From Paragonimus westermani (Eukaryota; Platyhelminthes; Trematoda; Plagiorchiida; Troglotrematidae), in the NCBI GenBank assembly GCA_008508345.1, contig QNGE01000914.1, positions 91,606 to 155,605 on the forward strand: DNA of 64,000 nucleotides, read 5' to 3'. Position 1 is the stretch's first letter, and each line of letters begins with the position of its first letter. This document shows positions 50,101 through 63,400 of this stretch, piece after piece. The translations under genes were made by a program, and so were the position numbers. The notes beneath the pieces were generated by a model. The model made no database searches. It saw only the letters and a list, made by a program, of their open reading frames with translations, and was not told the origin of the DNA.

Positions 50101-53100
50101 TTATTCACATTCTAAATCTGAACAATTGTTTGGGCACAAACAGGGCAACAAAACTTTTACTGTGAGGTTAACTTGGACGGTCAGAGTTACCTACCACAGT
50201 TTGTTACATCGAGGTGGGTTCAGCAAGGCAAACCGTCCGCAACAAAGGCTTAGAAACTACCACCGATGAGGTTGCTGAGAAACATCACTAGAACTGGTCC
50301 AATAATGTACACCACATAAACAGAGGACAATTAAGAGCTAAATTTATTTTTTATGTTTTGACAGTTGGTGTAATATTTTTAGCACATAACCTTTAAGTGC
50401 TGCAATATACAGCTGACCTCTTAGCATTTTTTGATAAATCGATGTCATCTTTCTTCTTCTGTTTCTTCAGTGCACCACAGATTAGTTAAGCATGTGACTT
50501 TAGAGTGATCAGACCTCCACAGTCACCACTGCCAGATATAAATGAGCATTGTTTATACATGTGATCGCCGCAGGAATTTGGTAGTTGGAATTGCGGTAGA
50601 ATATTAAGGGCTTCTGTTCAATCTTCATTTGTATTCGTAATAACCAGAGAAAACTCCTGAAGCCGCCGCTTTTGAAATCTTAAGCCTACCGTAAATTTCT
50701 CCCCAATCACCCACGGGGAACTATGCATGTTGACAGAGTTGTTTCAAGTGGGGACTTGGTTGTAGTTAACATCTGGTTATTACGGATAACTGACTAGTAG
50801 GATACACGGGTGTTTGCGCTCAGAAGGGAGACAGGGAGATGATACAAGTGCCTGCAAACTGGACCGTAAACCCCCGTGGCCAGTTGCTAGGACGCATCGA
50901 ACTCATGCACTTGGTTGCTTGCCCACGAAAGTGTAAATGGTAATAACACCACTGGATGTACATAGAAAACAATTCATGCGAATTTAAACTGGGAATCGAG
51001 TTGGTAGAGTGAGCAAATTTACCAACTGGACTGCTGGGAAGAAGCAGCAAGGTTCGAAAGTATTCACTCGTCACAACCCGTGCGACACATTCTACCGACA
51101 ATAAAAACACGTTGATACCTGGCGCACACTAATGTTCAGTTTCATTTTGAGATACTAATCGAGGTGATAACAGACGTTTTGTGTCCGTACGTTAATTCAC
51201 GCGTTACTGTCGCCAGAGTAAGCTTAGCTAGAATATCCCACAGTCGAAGCGGCCACATTTCTGGACGATCAGTTGTATGCTTTACCGTACCAGTGGTTAC
51301 TGCTAGTTTTTGGTCAGCTCATGCGATGGACAGAGCACTCATAGTAAAGAACTTAATGCCCTTGTTTAAATGCAGTGTATCTCTAGTCTTATACAGAATA
51401 ACTCGAAGAGACGTCGTAGAACTCAGTTCTCGTCATCGGTACTGAGCTGCAACGTACAGTGTTATGATAAACAAACAGAAGTTTTTATGAAGAGCACGGC
51501 TGTTTGAAACCAAAATGAAATACGATCAACGCTATTAAGTCAAACAAACCGGTCCTTTCGCGGATCTCAGAGTCCCAATTTTTTATTTAACCTTCTCTTC
51601 TTTGAAAGTGTTTACAAATATGAGTCCGGATGGGGCCCAGGTGTGTTTCGGTATCTTACTTGTTTACCTGTTTAACTAGCTAATTCTGTTTGTGCCATGC
51701 TACTCGTCTCCCACATCCCAAGATTTCATGGTTGACCTCAAGAAATTCCCATCGTAATACTTGTACAAACGGCCGCATATAGATCAATCGCTCACTGCCA
51801 TTTCTCCTTAAACAAGACAACCCGAAGTGGCACGTGGGTTGAACCATCACGAAGCACTACTTATTCACTGGAACAAATTTCACGCAAAATATATCACGAC
51901 TTTTGTCAACAATCGTATATTTTCTTCATGTAGAGGCCGTTTAGTTGATTGTGAAGTGGTGCTTTTTCCACAGAACGCGATCATTAGTTGCAGTAGAGAG
52001 AAAATCGAGAGATTGTTAGGAAAGTCGGATGTAAATCCCGGTGTCCAAGATAAGGGGAGGTTGGCTCACACGACCTAAACAATTCACCAGCCTAGTTGGC
52101 GACGTAATACACACAAAACTTACGTGTGTTCGAACAAGCTGAGTGGGTTGATCCTTTGCAAAATACAGTCGGCGTTAAATGTCACACACAACTTCAGTTC
52201 ATTTACTTGCAAACTTTGAGCTAGCAAGTGAAAAAAAGCTCATCGGACGGATGAAAGATGCGATGACGGTCATACATCGCCAGATTACACAATTTGTAGA
52301 GACCCTGATTCAGGCCTTGATAGAACGCACGCATCACAACAACCAAATATTCCATGTCATCAATACTCATTAGTATAAGAATTAAACCTCGTTTTATAAT
52401 AAACCACGTTGTGTTCAAGTCTTCTAATATTTGCGCAAACAGAAAGATGATGGAGTGCACACCAACCCTGTTCTGAAGGTGATTGTAATTCATAACCGAA
52501 CATTGTGTTCCACTGCTGCTTCACTGCATAAATATTTACGTTGTACAAATACTGACTACATTACTATTTCGTTGGCTGACATGATGCGTTATTACTACTG
52601 TGTGGAAACTAGCTTTGGGTTTGAGCTAAGTGACTTTCCGGTTACATTTGTGTATTTTCAACCATCACAAGAGTGTTAGTAACATACAAGAAATAGGTAA
52701 CCCCATTTGCGTGGGACTTCCTACTAGCATATCACTTGACTTGTAGTTTTAATGATAGAGTGTGTTGGTTCGCCATATGGAAAGCCTTTGAAAATTCGAT
52801 CATAAAATGTCCGTTCAGTCACTAGCCTTCTTCCTTATTCAGGCGCTGTTAACGACTAATCACTATGGCGCTATCTTGCAGACAGCACTGCCTAAAACCA
52901 AAAGAAATAGACACGATGCTGAATGATATTGTGGACGATAATTTTCGCTCCTCAGGAATAGACACTGGGGAAGGATATTGGTCGATAGGTTTTTACGTTA
53001 CTCCCCTCGAACAGACTGACAGTACCGGTTCCCACTTGCGCGTTTTAAAATGTTGCAGTAAACACCGCCTTGGTTTGAATTTGGAAACTGCAAAGACGCA

Positions 53101-54453
53101 AGCTCCTAAATGCTTCTATGAACGGCATTCTGGAACGCATTTTTGATGCACTTGTACTTTCTGCTAGCTTCCACGGTTTCAGCAACACGGTTTCTTTCAA
53201 AGAGGTCTATCACTAGACCTTCCGTAGTAGCACACCCTCATCGAGCCCGTGTTTACTTTTAGAAGGTCAGAGGAAATGATTTCAACATCTTAACCGTTAA
53301 ATGTAGCTAGGCATGAAATTAAAACTAAATCACCAACAGGCGTGATAGACTTTGCCCAAAACGACGCGGCCGAAACTTGTCTGTTCATATATTATTGCCA
53401 AACCTATGATTTTCACACGTAATTCTAGATCGCGAACATTTGCTCTTATTGGCCCGAAAGTCTTTTAGGATTAAGCACTGATACGTCCCATTTACCATGA
53501 CATGACTTACATCCGCGGGTAGTCTGTTAGCAAAATGCGGTGTGTCACTGCGGGAGCAATATTAGCTTTGAATTTAAGTCAGAACCGTTCTACATGCTGT
53601 GAGGTCGACAACTGTATGATAGTTACTGTAAAGCATTCAGATATGCATGTATAATGTTTTGTGCTGTTTTTACAATTTGGTACCTCATTCTGCTAATCTC
53701 GCGTGAATGTTGCACTGTACATTTTTGTTTTCGAGTTGCTATTAATACATTGCGATTGTGACATAATCGTGGCCCGAATTTGTCGGTGATTAGTAAGGCA
53801 ATGCTAATCAAACAACATCGGCCAGTTTTGTGTGCGTTTAAGGCGCTGACGCAGTCGGTCTCCTTACCGTGGAATCGATTGCAATGTTGAAGCATGAAGG
53901 GTCAAAATTATTTGTTTGGTGCGTTCAGTTGTTGTTGCCATGTTCAGTTTGTATTTAGTTAGTTGGTTTTACATTGGCGACTGTTGAGGGTAAATCGAAG
54001 TGTTAACATCTCGCGGTAGATGTCTTCTTTCGGTCTTGACTGAACCAAAACTTCTGAGATTGCAAACATCTACGAATGAAGGTTGAGTATTGGAAAAGCG
54101 CGATCACGTACGAACTAAGTATCTTTTTCCTATGTCTTATGGTAGTAGGCCGAGTAAGACTGAACATTCCTTCATTAAGGCATGTTGGATCGCTGCTCAG
54201 GCCTACGCTTCACACAACTGGAATGTTGTTTAGTTAAAATCCATCTACAAACTTTCGATAGATCACATTTAAAATTCCAAAGCCTCATGTAATTTTTTAA
54301 GCTTAACGTGAACAGCAGATTAGGTGGCAAATAGCACAAGTTTTCCTATACTATCATGAGGGTTAAGCTAATAACACTCCTATACACTATGCAATGTTAC
54401 CCACCGAAGTATGGTTTAAGTAAACCGGGAAAACATAGAAGCAAAGCTACAGA
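47145..54453. other. Stretch without an assignable gene
   Basis: Over 7 kb. Open frames at 47826-48134, 48973-49332 (minus, 119 codons, GC-richer), 50820-51110 (minus), 51164-51445 and 52865-53146 have no recognisable domain. I see no RNA gene and no LTR pair. Confidence 0.35.
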
Positions 54454-54723
54454 ATGCTTGACAAAATAAAACATTTTGCTCTCAGGAGCGTGTTTTGTGG
54501 GTCATTGCTCGCCCTAGAAAAACTCGAGGGTCTGCAACGTTCAGCCACTCGGATGAACAGATGTCAGTTGAGTATATCCCATTTTAACCAATCAGCAGAA
54601 CTGAACATTCTAATTGGTCTCCTCCATAATGGACATCCACACCATGTATTGTATTGCAAATATTGGGTGCGCATCTTCGCTGGACGACTCGGTCTAGCCT
54701 GCTGTGAAGTGAATTTCCGTTAA
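54454..54723 (+). pseudogene. Possible LINE C-terminal fragment (CR1-like)
   Basis: The frame contains ALEKLEGLQRSATRM followed by SISHFNQSAELNILIGLLHN. This resembles the LEKVQRRATK...YEERL..L.L block found near the C-terminus of CR1-like reverse transcriptase proteins. No other part of an element joins it convincingly. Confidence 0.4.
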
Positions 54724-55299
54724 CCAACATCATGAACTGATCACCCGGTTACACCCGGAAATCCTTACTGGGAGCTGGCGCAAACGCTGTTGCAAACACA
54801 TCAATTGATATCACACCTGTCCGGCTTCTCGGTCATCGTCAGAATAGCAACTAAGCCATTAATATATCTAGATCTCAGTGATGGCCATCAGTTGCACTCA
54901 CGTTGATGGCCAGGAGCCACGTCCCTAAAGGAACGGGGTATAGTATTTGAGCACAGCATGCATTGGTTTGATTACCTTTAATCGCAGCGCATAATGAAGC
55001 ATTCAACAGTGAGCGTACGTCATTCGCAGCAACTATGAAGGGGGCAACTTCGCGTTCCAGCGTATTATGTCCGGCCCCATTTGGTCATGGAAAATAACGT
55101 GAATTCTTTAAACTGCAAGGCTGTTATCGGATGGTGGAAAGTTAAATCCTAGCTTCTTCCCGGTTGGGGTAATTTGTCTTTCCGGTTCGACTGACACTTT
55201 TCTTACTTGACGATTGCCTTGACACCGTTTTTATCCACGTGTCCATGGTTAGCTAGTCAAACCTTTGCACCAACAAATGTAGGCTTAAAATCATCACGC

Positions 55300-55555
55300 T
55301 GGATGGAACAGAGACGTCTGACTGCTTCGGAGTGCATTTAAAAACCTAGAACGTGCCTACAGAGCTAATGTTAGTAAAGCATTTATCGCTGGTAATCTCT
55401 TAGTTGAGAAGGAAAAACATATAAGTGAGAACAACATCAAACACTGACCGCATTTGGCGGATGCCCTTTCCGTATCGATAGCTGACGGTAACGTTGGTAG
55501 GCCAATAGAGTGTAGCGTGCCAGAGGCTCACAGGGTACCAGATTAGTAGGCAGAT
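55300..55555 (+). pseudogene. Possible LINE linker fragment between endonuclease and RT
   Basis: An alpha-helical, basic frame (SAFKNLERAYRANVSKAFIA, EKEKHISENNIKH, then SVSIADGNVGRPIE) resembles the linker that precedes the RT domain in CR1-like proteins. Weak. Confidence 0.28.
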
Positions 55556-56369
55556 TAAACCGGAAAACCATGCACACTCAGGTTCATATTTAGGTGATCT
55601 CTGACAGGGCTTACTTCAGCCTTCATTGTTAATAATCATACTTTCTTCAAATGACTAATAAAGAAACCGAGTTTAATAACAAGGCGGAAGTTCTGTTGCC
55701 TTTCAGCACTGGCTTGATTTCATCATTCTCTGTTATTGAGATGTCTTCGCATGTCAAACGTTTTGAAGGAGAACAGTGGGTATTGAGCTTTGTGTGGTAG
55801 ACTAATGATTCTGCTAACAGTACATATGATACATTAAGGATAGTTATGCAGACATTCAAAACCGCACCAGTGCTGCCTGTTTATCGTGCGTCCTTCAGAA
55901 TCCTTTCCCCTACAACAACTATTACTTCTCTATTTTAACCAATGTGTGTCAGACAAACTTTTAAACTGAAGTCTAATTGATGACGGAGAACTTGCCACAC
56001 GTGGCAATGTGTCTGTGATAAGCATGGCATACTTTATGTCTCTCGGTTATACAGTTGTTCTACTATTCCAACCTCCCGTATAGTTAATACACACAACTCA
56101 ACGTCATACGTTCTGCGTTGTCGCGCCCTATTATGTCCTGCAATTCCTATACGTTCGGTCGTTGTTCTATTCCGTTCAATCCCAACCACTGCACTTAGGA
56201 CTTGCGTTTTGAAATCTCATACAATGAATTCTGAAGTGGATGAGTTAACAATAATTCAAATTCTCGTTGAGTGATGGATTATTCAGAGTGGTTCGGTATT
56301 TGGCGTCTCACAAAATCCCATTTCGATGGGAAGAGGGCCATTTTCTCTACATTTCGTTATGCTCTTGTC
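55556..56369. other. Nothing assignable
   Basis: AT-rich sequence. The frame at 55647-55859 (minus) has no supporting signal. Confidence 0.4.
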
Positions 56370-56379
56370 AAAAACTTGA
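56370..56379. repeat. Target site duplication, left copy
   Basis: AAAAACTTGA, repeated exactly at 56804-56813. Confidence 0.6.
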
Positions 56380-56436
56380 CTACTGATGAGTAGTCGGGAG
56401 TTTGGTTGATCGCAGCCTTCGCATTCAGATAAAGGC

Positions 56437-56481
56437 GTGTTAGACTCGAGTTCCGCTCTCATTAGAACTCGTCAGTGGTGC
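56437..56481 (-). ncRNA. Hammerhead ribozyme, mutated core (left arm)
   Basis: The minus strand keeps CTGACGA and a helix II (GTTCTAATGAGAGC), but the GAAA core is GGAA, and helix I strands (GCACCA and TAACAC) pair poorly. Probably inactive. Confidence 0.72.
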
Positions 56482-56681
56482 ATATCCTTGCCACGGCCGG
56501 GATTTGAACTCCGGCCACACTTTCATGAGGCAATCGTGTTGACTACTGCGTCATTGATCTCAAATTGGGCACGATCGAATCATCAAATCTGAACGCTCAA
56601 CCACTTTCGTATGTAAGCAATGATCAGGTTGCTCGATCGTCTCGATGGTGACACACCAACTGTCCTGGTAGTCGGGGATAT

Positions 56682-56727
56682 GCACTGCTGACGAGCTCTA
56701 ATGCGAGCGGGGCTGGAGTCTAATGGG
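56682..56727 (+). ncRNA. Hammerhead ribozyme, mutated core (right, inverted arm)
   Basis: The plus strand keeps GCACTG, CTGACGA and helix II (GCTC...GAGC), but GAAA has become GGGG and helix III is disrupted (CTGGAGTC). Inactive. Confidence 0.7.
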
Positions 56728-56803
56728 TCTTTTCGAACCAGGCTAGCTGCGAATTTTAGCTGAATGCAAAGACTGCGATCAAATGTGTGCGATGTTCAAC
56801 TAG

Positions 56804-56813
56804 AAAAACTTGA
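56804..56813. repeat. Target site duplication, right copy
   Basis: AAAAACTTGA, identical to 56370-56379. Confidence 0.6.
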
Positions 56814-57279
56814 TTTTTCTGGATTCGCCAATTAGTATTTCTTATCTCTGACTGAAAAAATTCTTTTCCAACTTTCCAAACGGGCAAATTTCGTAGCAAT
56901 TGGAAAAGGCAGAGTTAATGTGTTAACTTGATGTGATGTAACGTGTTAACTCGATCAGATTTCGCCACACACTTGCGAACGGAAACGGACAAATGTAAAA
57001 TTGCACATCAGTCACATGATCGATCGATTGCTGGTGTTGACTTGGCAAACTTATGACGGATACATTTCTTGCCTTATGACTGAAAGTTCCGGATAAACTG
57101 TTAAGCACGTGAACAATATGGCGATGTAAAAGAAGCTAGGAAAGCCACTGAAACTCTCCTGTGTAATTATTCTAGAGGCAAGAGCCCAAGGCCAAAACAC
57201 GTTCACGAAATCAAACCGTGCACACTGATTTTCGTTCGTTGTGTTCTCTAAAGGGAATAATTCAAACAGTGCCAAAACA

Positions 57280-58860
57280 GCTTAGGAGATGCGTATACTG
57301 TGGACGCAGTCACTCCCGGTGTATTGTCCATAGACCGAGGCAAAGTGGATCACACCTCATCAGTATGTAAATTCAAAAGTTTGTCATTCGACGACGAATT
57401 CTAATTGCAAGTTACAGTCATTGTGCGAAAAAGTTCGAGTCTTTCTGCATCTGTTTTGCTCCAAATAACTTCGCATTTTTCGAAAACATTAGTGTCCGTT
57501 TCAAGCAACTGTCACAATTTCGTTGTTGACACGGGTAGTTTGGGGTCAGTAATTCTGCGTTTTATCCAAATGTCTTCTAACGTGACTCAAGCTTACGCTC
57601 GTGATATTATGAAACACGCATAGTCTCTTGTATGTTGTTGTACCGTTCCGGAGGAGGTACGCGATGGCAACCCTACTGATTACCACATTTAGTTTCAACC
57701 TCAGGTCCTTCTGCTTTTGGGTTCAACGTCTTACGCCCACTGCGTTCTAGCAATTCTCTGACAACGTCAGTGAATGAGGCTGGCATGAAACAACTTCTGC
57801 ATGACTGTTCCGAAGCCAGAAGAGACATGCGAGCATTGAAAGTGAAATTTGGCATACCATTTGGATTATAAGAACCTGTGCTCAAATAACTGGAATCCAT
57901 GTATGATAAAAGAGTAATAACACCGGTTGAATCCTAAACTGGACGATTCCCATAGTGACGCCGCTGAAGGCTGATGGGAATACACTCAGAATTTGTGGCA
58001 ACTAGGTGCACTTGCACAGCGAAAGAACAAGAGGGTGTACTGTATCTTTTGTCATGTTTCATAGTCTTTTCAAAAGTTAATTCAAACTGCTTATCTTCAA
58101 ATGCCGCTTGACGTAGTGTCAGGCTGTTCGACAGTGATTAACAAACCATTCGGATGGTATCAATACAGTTATCTAATTGTGGTGTGAATGTCTTGTTAGC
58201 CGTACTCCGAGATGCAATGGATACAATTACTGAAGACTTAGGTGGAATTGAAGCCCATCAAAATGATGTTAGTGTTCAAGTTTCTATACATTTATCCACG
58301 GTAATTGGCCGATTCCCTCTGTTAAATTCATCTTTCTGACTTCAGCGTGGTCACTATCCAAAGGGGGTGTGCGTTTTCAGTGTCTTCTCTGTCATGCATT
58401 GGTTACGTTGATAATCGTGGTTCGTACACAGATTTAAAACGCGAACGCAACGCCGCCAACCACCTTATATACATTCCACTCTGTCCTTGGACTACTACGG
58501 TACTCACGTGTTATTCCCAATTTTCCTAAAATTGCTCATTCTTTGTTCCACACGCTATCTAACCGTGAAAACGATCGCAGTTTACTCTATCGTCTTCAAA
58601 ATATAGCTGTTTCAAAGCCGTTTCCACTTGTAATTCCTGACACCAAACCCAATGAAATAAGCGCATTTCCTGAACATTATGGCAAGCCTGTTACATGCCT
58701 CTTTCATTGTCTGTCCAAAGCAGAACGTGGGTGTTCTCGTACCAAACATGAAACATTCACATTATACGGGGCGGTTATAAGAATCCACACATCAGCTAGG
58801 ACTGTCATTCACAACTGTAATAAGCACTACAGAACGTTTGTCCTGCTATCTTGCAACCAC
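57280..58860 (+). pseudogene. Ty3/gypsy gag-pol remnant (zinc knuckle, protease, RT, RNase H)
   Basis: Several plus frames carry the element in correct order. CVYCGRSHSR and KVDHTSSVCK (about 57288-57352) are a Gag zinc-knuckle remnant. FVVDTGS (active-site Asp at 57528) is the aspartic protease. FGIPFGL..EPV and VITPVES, PIVTPLKADG, LRICG (about 57850-57998) are the RT start. AYLQMPLDVV and PFGWYQYS, AMDTITEDLGG follow (58090-58240), then HQND (58256-58267) where active enzymes have YxDD. YSQF/IPNF and IAHSLFHTLSNREND (58490-58575) form the RT thumb side. KPVTCLFHCLSKAERGCS with FTLYGAVIRIH (58684-58800) belongs to RNase H. Frameshifts and stops separate almost every block, and the catalytic motif is altered, so it is dead. 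No LTR or integrase was found. It gives way to a CR1-like LINE at about 58.9 kb. Confidence 0.82.
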
Positions 58861-58944
58861 TGGTGGAAATCTTGGCATACCTGCACGCCTGACTGTTGCC
58901 CGTACCCACGGAACAGGCAAAGCTATCAGATAGCTAGGAACAAG

Positions 58945-60400
58945 TTTCAGTCATTCCAGTTCACACGACGGACAACAGAAGGGAGGTCTCAAACTATCAT
59001 CCCGTTAACCTCAAATCACCAACTTTATAACTCATGTGAACGATTATTTGGGGGCAAGGCCGTGCGACGTGTTATCAAACACTGGATTTTAACTGCGCAG
59101 CGGTACAACTTCATGAGGCGAAAAACTTGAGCTCACCAAACGACTGCGTCCAGTTGTAACATGCCACCTAGATTTCGGCAGGAAATTTGACTTTATTAAT
59201 CACAGACTACCCCTCGAAAAATTAATGGCTTATGAATTAGTTCCAGAATTGAGTAAATGGGTCGTGGTCTACATTCGTGGCAGGCGTTTTATGTGCAATT
59301 GGGGAGGTAAGTTACAAATGGCTGTTTCCAACAGTGGAGTTTCATACGGGTCGGATTTAGTTACCTTAATTTTTTAGTGTGAATCAATGTTTTAACTAGC
59401 AGACTTAGCTGTACGCGTTGGTTTCTTGTGGATGCCAAGAAAACAGATTTTCTTCTTACGGAGACTTCCTTACATCAATATTTGGACGACCTTTATAGAG
59501 TGCACCGTTGAGTGCGAACTGCCATTGAATGCTAGTGAATGAAGTTGGCACTAAAGTGGCACCCATGCACATAAGGGGGACTAGTGTAGTGTTGATATGT
59601 AGAGGGTGGTTGTAATTAGGAACTCAGGAATTCATGAGTGAAAGCTTCAAGATCGCAAACCAGCTGAGAGTAGCCGCCCGAAGATCAAATCGGATGTTGA
59701 ACCAGCTCAAGAGGACGGTTGCATCACGGAAGCCAGAAGTTTTGATTCCTCTGTACAAGATGTGCTTGCAGCCACACCTATCATATTGCACAAATGCCTA
59801 ATGTCCCCATCTGTGGCGACTATCAAAATATTACTTATTATCTCACAAAGAATAAGCAGGCAGTGTAAGCAGTGAAGCGGTTATTTACAAAGGCCTTTGG
59901 AGAGCTCATGTAAACAGATGACACTGACAGGTGGGAAAAATTTTCACTCGAAAGAACGTTCAGTTTTACTGAGACTTTTAGCCCTTAGAAAAGTCCTCGG
60001 ATGCGGGACAGCATCTGTTGTCCACCGCTGTCCACCACTTCGTTGGTGGTCACTGAGACCAACCGGTTTGCAAAATTCTTTTCTCAACCCTTTCATTTGC
60101 TGTGGCAGATGCTTGCTATTTAACAGGTCTACCACAGACTACGACTGATCAGTTTCAGTCTCTGAGCGAAGGGGAGTGTAACAAAGAAGGAGACTAAGTA
60201 TCTTTTGGTTCGCAATGGATATTCGTCAATCTCAGTGCATGAGCTAAAGTTTGTTACACAGCCAGCCAGAACAAAGTAGTCGAGCACATTCTTCTCGAGT
60301 CGGATAGTAAACCTTTGGAATAAACTACTACCTACAGTATTGACGGCCACCACAGTGACTGACTTTAAGTGTCCTCTTAATGAATGCCAGTCTACAAAAT
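58945..60400 (+). pseudogene. CR1-like LINE, reverse transcriptase to C-terminus, degenerate
   Basis: Blocks in order on the plus strand: SVIPVHTTDNRREVSNYHPV and NLKSP (58952-59020, RT block 1), CHLDFGRKFDFINHRL (about 59160-59210, motif A with the catalytic Asp region altered), WVVVYIRGRRF, SNSGVSYGSDL (about 59330, the SGVPQGS motif B changed), RRSNRMLNQLKRTVASRKPE and VLIPLYKMCLQPHLSYC (59675-59790), and FFSSRIVNLWNKLLP with VLTATTVTDFK (60285-60370), the usual C-terminal end of CR1-type ORF2. Several frameshifts and stops are present. The 5' part (endonuclease) is missing. The 3' UTR probably runs to about 60.65 kb. Confidence 0.78.
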
Positions 60401-63400
60401 CCCTGGAACCGTTTTGAAGCTTTTCTGGGTCAGTGGCGAGTGGGGTTTTGTTTTTCCTCTCACCATGACTTCTTAGTATTTGCACATTGCTCACCTGCGT
60501 TTAATGAGTTCGCATCAGTAGATCGACTGTCTGTTTACTTCTTGTATCATATAGTCCTTCTGTCCTTCATCTTTGCCTGGTCTTCTCTCCTAACTTGTTG
60601 TAACGTGCATTCGATACCAACAGGCGCTCACGGTTTGAATTCAAATTGCGTAACGAAGCGTGCTACTGTGTTGTTGGCACCGTTTTGGTTTTCGTTTATG
60701 TAAGTCGTGTGCATGGCTTACTGGACGTTTAGTTCACGTATGTTTGCGTTGCTTCCTTTTACAAGACTGTTGCTGGAACACCCCTTGAGAATAACGCTGT
60801 TCCCCGGTTCCTCCACATTTGCCCCAACTTGGTCTGCAAGTTTTACGGGCATCAGAGTAGAAACGACCAACTTGCACATTGTAGTGCGCACTTGTTTTCT
60901 TCAGATTTGATTTGATTTCTTTTCGGACACTAACCAGATTCTGACGAATATGAATCTGACTGAGATTCATGGTGAGACTAGCCACGACAGTGAACCGGTA
61001 TTCATTCGCTGTACATGCGACCTTAGCCAACGGCTTTGTAAACACGTCACACCGTTGGTGATGTTCTCTTGATCAAACTGAAGTGAAGTGACTGTCTTCT
61101 CCATCTGTAGTGACAAGGTGGGATCTTTGGAGCCAGAAACTAGACACTATTAATATACGCCGTAAGTCTTGTGAAATGAAATGAACTGAACTGACACCCC
61201 GTAGGACGTTCGCTTCGTTAAATTAGCTGTCTATGTTGAACATGTGGAAAAAATTGTGTGTGACAAAAGGCTGGTTGCCACCCCACACCCGAATTTATTT
61301 ACTCCCTCGTTTCTGACTGCTCTTCTTCTCAAGTTCGAATCACCTGCGACGATTAGGTTTGGACAAACGCTAACTTCTTCACTTTAATGAGGCTTAGTAC
61401 CACTTACTTGTCGAACCTTGTTCTCGCGCATTCACTCCTTTCTTGTTTCCAAATGCTGTTGTCACTTCAAGTTTCACCTACGCTAGATCGTTTTGTCATT
61501 ACGTGGTTCTCTTCATTCAACTGTGTTGGTGTGATTACTTGGTCCCAGACATAGTAAATTTGGTAGAATCATTATCAAGGTTTGTTTTTTTCGCCTCTTT
61601 AGTTTTTGGTCCTTCTACCGCGAAAAATTAGCGATAAAAATCTTGTCCGTACAACTTTATTTTTTTGGATTGGGATTGACTGTTTTGTGGGTCGAGGATA
61701 TTGCATGCACTCATTTCGTTACGGACGTGACTTTCCGATATCCAGTATATCGATAGAGATTACGGGCAGACTGGGTGTACTTTGACAAGTCAGTAGAATT
61801 CCGGAATTGATGCAGACTCCAGAGTTTCCCTCGTGGCACCTATTTGTGGAGAGATCCTTATGGGAAAATCTGAGTTTTACGTGGTTTCACCGATGCCACA
61901 CAAGGGGCCCCTTACTTGATTAGACAATAACCTCCCTTGATGGGTCACTGTTTGTTGCTGGGCAAGCCATGCACACACACGTCCATCAAAGTTGAGGTTC
62001 TGATGAACCGAGTCATTAACCCACGGAACAAGCCGCCTGAGTCTGTGGTTCGGGCTACATGTGTCGAATGACCCAAGAGGAAGTTGAACCAAGAATAGAG
62101 GTGTTTGTGACTTAATAGCAGTAATTTAACAGTTATGTTTGTTTGACTTAAGAATGGGATTTATTGACCGTTTGAATAATCGCGAATACTTGCGACTGCT
62201 TGTTTAACGTTTGTGAACGAGTACTTACATACGCTTGTGTGTGGTTCTGCTTCAGTATGTCAGAATATATATTACAGCACGCGTGTAATAATAAGAACTC
62301 CCAGAAACATGTGACAAGTTATGGACACCAAATGTAAATACCTACCTGTAGATGACTTGGTGCATCTTATACCTAATTTACGCTCCGTGAAACGTTAAAC
62401 TATACCTGTATGCGACAGCAGCAACCGGATCTGAGGATCCAGTCGTTGAGCCTATGGGCTAGTCGGTTTATGCATGATCAGTCTGACGCGTATACACGCA
62501 AAATGTTTAGTTGAACAAGCGGAACCACGTACAACTAGCGGACCACAGACAAACATGATTACAGTCGTATGTACAACATGAACTATTATTTCAGCACATA
62601 CTGCTGTTACCTCCATGTTACCATTTTTCTATCTTCGTGGATTTTTGCGCGTGATATAGCCTGCTCATAATTACTCGATAAGAACGGCATACTAACGTTT
62701 CGCACACCAGAACGCCGTTACCTGTATAGCGCAGTCATTGCACGTGATCTTATCAATGCTGTTTCGGTTAAGCTGGTTTCCCATCGTGGCACCACTTCTT
62801 TACTAGTCCACCATCTTGGAACTCAATTATGAACTTCGCGTCCGTACAGAGTTATTCGTTGCACTCACTAAAGATATTCAAAAGCGACAGGTTGTAATAC
62901 CCCATCCCTATACATCCGACAGCCTACCAGTAATCTTTGACTGTTGAGCGGAGCTAAGAAACTGCTTTTGATTCCGCAGAATGTAGTCAAGCTTCATTGT
63001 GTCAGTGGCTCACAGTTGATACTTTCCAACTTTCCCCTAATATCTGTCTCTTGTTCTTTTTAGTATCGCACGTTTTTTTGACCGCACTTTCATCGTAATA
63101 GACCAACAGTTCAGTCCAACTCTCCTCTTCGTGCGACTCTTTGGCTGTGCCAAGTTTCATGAAACGCAATTAGTCTGCGTAATAACGATTTGGTCTAGAC
63201 TGGTCGTCCAAAATCACGAAACCTGAAGGCATTCACCTGTTGGTCAAACGTCACAATTGAACAACCCTTCCATGTTTCAGGTTATAATGAACATACACGC
63301 CCAGTTGTGATCAGTGTTCTGAGTTCGCTAGACGTAACATCATTATCTATAATACGGCGGAAGCTGCGAACAATTCCTTTTTTAGTGCGTACGTGCACTA

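Larger units (their letters stand above)
56380..56803. mobile_element. Fold-back copy of the hammerhead-bearing element
   Basis: The left part (56380-56670) is the element in minus orientation: head CTGATGAGTAGTCGGG, a shortened tail, ribozyme, tRNA-like boxes (B-box 56509-56521 intact, A-box slightly altered) and the GCTCAACCACT block. At about 56671 the sequence switches to plus orientation and repeats the ribozyme and tail (56671-56800). The ribozyme-tail arms (about 56405-56487 and 56677-56785) are therefore inverted relative to each other. Exact 10-bp direct repeats flank the whole, indicating it was inserted, or repaired, as one unit. Confidence 0.8.
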
